Below are positions 61,315 through 64,000 of a DNA stretch of 64,000 nt, piece by piece. Each line of letters starts with the position of its first letter. Positions within the stretch are counted from its first letter, which is position 1. The notes beneath the pieces were generated by a model that was not told the DNA's origin, ran no database searches, and saw only the letters and a program-made list of their open reading frames with translations. Location of the stretch: the NCBI GenBank assembly GCA_963742305.1, contig CAVULN010000032.1:1-64000 (forward strand). The letters run 5' to 3'. Position numbers and translations under genes: made by a program. This stretch comes from Roseiarcus sp963742305 (GTDB lineage: Bacteria > Pseudomonadota > Alphaproteobacteria > Rhizobiales > Beijerinckiaceae).

Positions 61315-63000
61315 ATGCCGAAATTCTCGATCCGGGCGAGGCTGATCTTCCTCTCGCTTCTGTTGCTGGCGATCCTTGTTGTGGCCTCCTTGCTGCTGAT
61401 CCGAGAGCTTGCGCGCAATTCGCAAGGCCTCGCCGAGGAGGCCCAATTGGTGTCTGTGGTCAAGAACGCCAATTCGGCGAGCAAGCACTTTGGCGACTTG
61501 AAGTATTGGGCAGTCGACTCGGCGGTCACACAGCTCGCTCGCTCGCAAGAAGAGGTCGCAGTCGCCAAACAGAGGCTCGAATCTGACTTAAAGGCGATCT
61601 CCGCGGTCGATCCCTCTGCGGTCGCCGCCGTCGAGGGTGAAGTCGACAGGCTGACCGATTTGACCCATCAGGCGGGGGTCGCCTATTCGAGCGACGATAG
61701 CGCCGAGGGCAATGCCCTCTTGGACCAGGCCAAGAGCCGCATTCTCAATATCGATGACGAGATCAACCGCGTTGTGGACCGGGTCGAGCAGCAGGCGGTG
61801 GCGAGGCGCGACGCGTCGATGCGCAAAGCCGCGCTCGCAGTCAAGCTGTCGATAGCGGGCGGCCTCTGCGTGCTTGCCTTCGCGCTGGGCTTCACCGCGC
61901 TCACGGTGCGTTCCATCACCGTCCCCCTCCGAGAGATGGAGCAAAGCATGGCGTCGATCACGCGCGGCGCGCTCGACGTCCCCCTGCCGGCCACCGATGT
62001 CTCCGACATCGAGGCCATGACCAAGACGCTTGGCATGTTGCGCGACAGCCTGATCGAACGCGGCCGCCTCGAACGCGAGCGACAGCGCGCCGAAGCGGAG
62101 GTGCGCGCCGCACGCGACACCGCCGAGGCGGCGTTGCGCGATCTCAAGGCGGTCCAGGCCAATCTGATCCAGGCTGAAAAAATGGCGTCGCTCGGCCAGC
62201 TGACCGCCGGGATCGCGCACGAAATCAAGAACCCGCTCAACTTTGTCAATAATTTCGCCGGTCTTTCCGTCGAGCTGCTCGAAGAGTTAAAGGAGACGGC
62301 GGCGCCCGCGCTCGCCGGCCTCGATGAGGGCCGGCGCAGCGAAGCTCAGGAAGTCTTCGGCACGCTAACCGGCAATCTCGAACGGATTGTCGAGCACGGC
62401 AGGCGCGCGGACAACATCGTCAAGAGCATGCTGGCGCATTCGCGCGGCGGCAGCGGTGATCGGGAGAGCGTGGACCTCAATGCTCTGGTTGATGAGGCGC
62501 TCAACCTCGCCTATCACGGCGCCCGCGCCCAGGATCCGAACTTTAACATCACGCTCGAGCGCGACTATGGCAAGGACATCGCGCCGATCGTGCTGGCGCC
62601 GCAAGACATAACGCGGGTGCTCCTCAATCTGCTTGGCAACGGCTTTTATGCCGCCAACAAGCGCCGCCAGACAAACGATGTGGCGTTCAAGCCGTCGGTC
62701 GCAGTGGCGACTCGTGACCTTGGCGAGGCGGTCGTGATCCGGATACGCGACAACGGGATCGGTATTCCGGCCGAGGTCAGAGACAAGCTGTTCCAGCCGT
62801 TCTTCACCACCAAGCCGGCCGGCGAGGGCACTGGGCTTGGGCTCTCGATCAGCTACGACATTGTCACTCATGGACATGGCGGCGCGATCACTGTCGAAAG
62901 CGATGTCGGCGCATTTACCGAGTTCGCCGTACGTCTGCCGCGCCGCTTTGCCGCGGCAGACGCGCCGGGATCCTGGGCAGAGCGCAAGGAGGCTTCGTGA
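61315..63000 (+). CDS. Sensor histidine kinase
   Basis: 561 residues. The first membrane helix is IFLSLLLLAILVVASLLLI, with a periplasmic sensor to about residue 180, a second helix at about 185-205 (LSIAGGLCVLAFALGFTAL), a HAMP linker (VRSITVPLREMEQSMASITRG), a coiled coil, the H-box AGIAHEIKNPLNFVNNF, an N-box region LLNLLGNGFYAANKR, and the G boxes RIRDNGIGIPAEV and GEGTGLGLSISYDIV. It should phosphorylate the regulators encoded directly after it. ATG 61315 is set by the hydrophobic N-terminus. Confidence 0.93.
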   Translation: MPKFSIRARLIFLSLLLLAILVVASLLLIRELARNSQGLAEEAQLVSVVKNANSASKHFGDLKYWAVDSAVTQLARSQEEVAVAKQRLESDLKAISAVDPSAVAAVEGEVDRLTDLTHQAGVAYSSDDSAEGNALLDQAKSRILNIDDEINRVVDRVEQQAVARRDASMRKAALAVKLSIAGGLCVLAFALGFTALTVRSITVPLREMEQSMASITRGALDVPLPATDVSDIEAMTKTLGMLRDSLIERGRLERERQRAEAEVRAARDTAEAALRDLKAVQANLIQAEKMASLGQLTAGIAHEIKNPLNFVNNFAGLSVELLEELKETAAPALAGLDEGRRSEAQEVFGTLTGNLERIVEHGRRADNIVKSMLAHSRGGSGDRESVDLNALVDEALNLAYHGARAQDPNFNITLERDYGKDIAPIVLAPQDITRVLLNLLGNGFYAANKRRQTNDVAFKPSVAVATRDLGEAVVIRIRDNGIGIPAEVRDKLFQPFFTTKPAGEGTGLGLSISYDIVTHGHGGAITVESDVGAFTEFAVRLPRRFAAADAPGSWAERKEAS

Positions 63001-63386
63001 CAGTAAGCATCCTGGTTGTCGACGACGAACCCGACGTCGCCGATTTGTTTCGCCAGCGGTTTCGCCGTGAGGCGCGGCAGGGCGACTATGTCCTCTATTT
63101 TGCCCTCTCGGCCTCGGATGCGCTCAAACTTCTCGGCGGCGTCATCGAGCCGCGGTTGATCGTGATTTTGTCGGATATTAACATGCCAGGAATGGATGGG
63201 CTCACGCTCTTGCGCGAGATCAAGGCGCGGTGGCCAGACATCCCGGTCATGATGCTGACCGCCTACGGCGATGAAGAGCGGCGCAAACGCGCTTTCGAGG
63301 CTGGCGCAGCCGATTTTGTAACGAAGCCGGTCAATTTCGACTACTTGAGGGAGCGGCTGCGCGAACTGCAAGCGGCGTTGAGCTGA
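62997..63386 (+). CDS. CheY-like response regulator
   Basis: 129-residue single receiver domain: ILVVDDEPDVADLFRQRFRRE, phospho-acceptor Asp in VILSDINMPGMDG, Thr in MMLTAYGD, Lys in DFVTKPVNF. It has no output domain. GTG 62997 overlaps the kinase stop as GTGA, so kinase and regulator are translationally coupled. It probably relays phosphate or competes with the next regulator. Confidence 0.92.
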   Translation: MTVSILVVDDEPDVADLFRQRFRREARQGDYVLYFALSASDALKLLGGVIEPRLIVILSDINMPGMDGLTLLREIKARWPDIPVMMLTAYGDEERRKRAFEAGAADFVTKPVNFDYLRERLRELQAALS

Positions 63387-63396
63387 AGGGGCTGCA

Positions 63397-64000
63397 TTGA
63401 CGAACTCGGCCAAGATCCTCGCCGTCGACGACGAGCCCGATTTTGAGCTCCTGATCCGGCAGCGCTTTCGTCGCCAGATCCGCGAGGAGGAATTCGAATT
63501 CCGCTTCGCTCATCACGGCGTGGAGGCGCTAACCGCGCTCGCGGCCGAGCCGGATATCGACCTGATGCTGCTCGACATCAACATGCCAGTGATGGATGGG
63601 CTGACGTTGCTGAGCGAACTGCGCGAGCGGCAGTCGGCGGTTCGGGCGATCATGGTCTCAGCCTATGGCGACATGGCGAACTTGCGCACGGCGATGAATC
63701 GCGGCGCCTTTGATTTTGTCACCAAGCCGGTGGATCTGAGCGATCTCGAAATCACCGTCCGCAAGGCGCTGGCCAGCATCGCAAAGCTGCGTGAGCTCGA
63801 TCGTTTGCGCATCGCGGCCGAGCGGGCGCGCAACAATCTGTCGCGCTACTTTTCGCCGAACATCGTTGAGCTCCTGGCTTCGCGGGACGAACCGCTCGGA
63901 GCGGTCCGCCGGGAAACCGTCGCGGTTCTGTTCGCCGACATTGTCGGCTTCACGGGAATGGCGGAAGCCATGCCTCCCGAGGAGGCCATGGCGATGCTGC
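63397..64000 (+). CDS. Response regulator with adenylate cyclase output (partial, runs off the window)
   Basis: The N-terminal receiver has ILAVDDEPDFELLIRQRFRR, LMLLDINMPVMDG (phospho-Asp) and FDFVTKPVDL. A helical linker follows, then LSRYFSPNIVELLASRD and the start of a class III cyclase domain, VAVLFADIVGFTGMAE (metal Asp). TTG 63397 with GAAGGGG six bases upstream is the start. With the kinase and CheY-like protein it forms a phosphorelay that probably sets cAMP. At least 201 codons are inside the window; the rest lies beyond. Confidence 0.88.
   Translation, partial: MTNSAKILAVDDEPDFELLIRQRFRRQIREEEFEFRFAHHGVEALTALAAEPDIDLMLLDINMPVMDGLTLLSELRERQSAVRAIMVSAYGDMANLRTAMNRGAFDFVTKPVDLSDLEITVRKALASIAKLRELDRLRIAAERARNNLSRYFSPNIVELLASRDEPLGAVRRETVAVLFADIVGFTGMAEAMPPEEAMAML

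Noticed and set aside
1..64000. CRISPR arrays, tRNA or rRNA genes, and replication origins
   Set aside because: No regularly spaced direct repeats with unique spacers, no conserved rRNA segments and no cloverleaf-like sequence with a CCA end were noticed. The only regular repeat is the coding 147-bp array.

Overview
Organism. The window is GC-rich DNA from an alphaproteobacterium, most likely a methylotrophic or methanotrophic member of the Hyphomicrobiales (Rhizobiales). The clues are the motB-motC-fliK-transglycosylase order with an FtcR-type flagellar regulator, a DUF1217 flagellar protein, a PQQ biosynthesis operon, and an EF-hand protein whose loop spacing matches lanmodulin, the lanthanide-binding protein of methylotrophs. 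The genus cannot be read from the sequence alone. Layout, 0-13 kb: a decayed sulfotransferase; a secreted-type protein with 147-bp tandem repeats; a broken CitE/HpcH-family lyase; a DUF5939 adenylate cyclase; gmk and yicC; a His-rich exported peptide; trmJ; a GH51 arabinofuranosidase; and a complete IS3-family element with perfect 25-bp ends. 13-20 kb: a truncated membrane gene, the lanmodulin-like gene, then exbB-exbD-tonB-pqqB-pqqC-pqqD-pqqE. From exbB onward almost every stop codon overlaps the next start. This is the most interesting block, because it joins a probable lanthanide-binding periplasmic protein, an energised TonB import motor and synthesis of the cofactor used by lanthanide-dependent alcohol dehydrogenases. 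20-33.5 kb: a flagellar and motility block with a transglycosylase, fliK, motC, motB, a FliH-like gene, fliF, flagellin, ftcR, a PilZ protein, a TPR glycosyltransferase and a DUF1217 protein. 33.5-39.8 kb: an accessory stretch with a retropepsin-like protease, a coiled-coil membrane protein, a small exported protein (the last two share a duplicated 5' leader), AraC and LysR regulators, an IS630 remnant and an OmpR-type DNA-binding protein without a receiver domain. 39.9-50.5 kb: housekeeping genes for RNase D, RNase PH, glyQ, glyS, folE, a DHFR-like protein, a DadA-like oxidase, purB, an SDR and a thioesterase. 50.9-60.6 kb: a ribose-type ABC transporter followed by two tandem LVIVD-repeat propeller proteins, a DapA-family lyase, an M24 metallopeptidase-like enzyme and a cytochrome b, which looks like an uncharacterised uptake and catabolism module. 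60.6-64 kb: a CHRD protein, then a histidine kinase, a CheY-like regulator and a receiver-plus-adenylate-cyclase protein cut by the window end. Sequence quality. At least ten genes carry single-base frame breaks, including essential ones (glyS, purB). Several are restored by removing one base, often from a short homopolymer run. Most are therefore more likely sequencing or assembly errors than true pseudogenes. The sulfotransferase, which also lacks its core, and the IS630 piece look really decayed.
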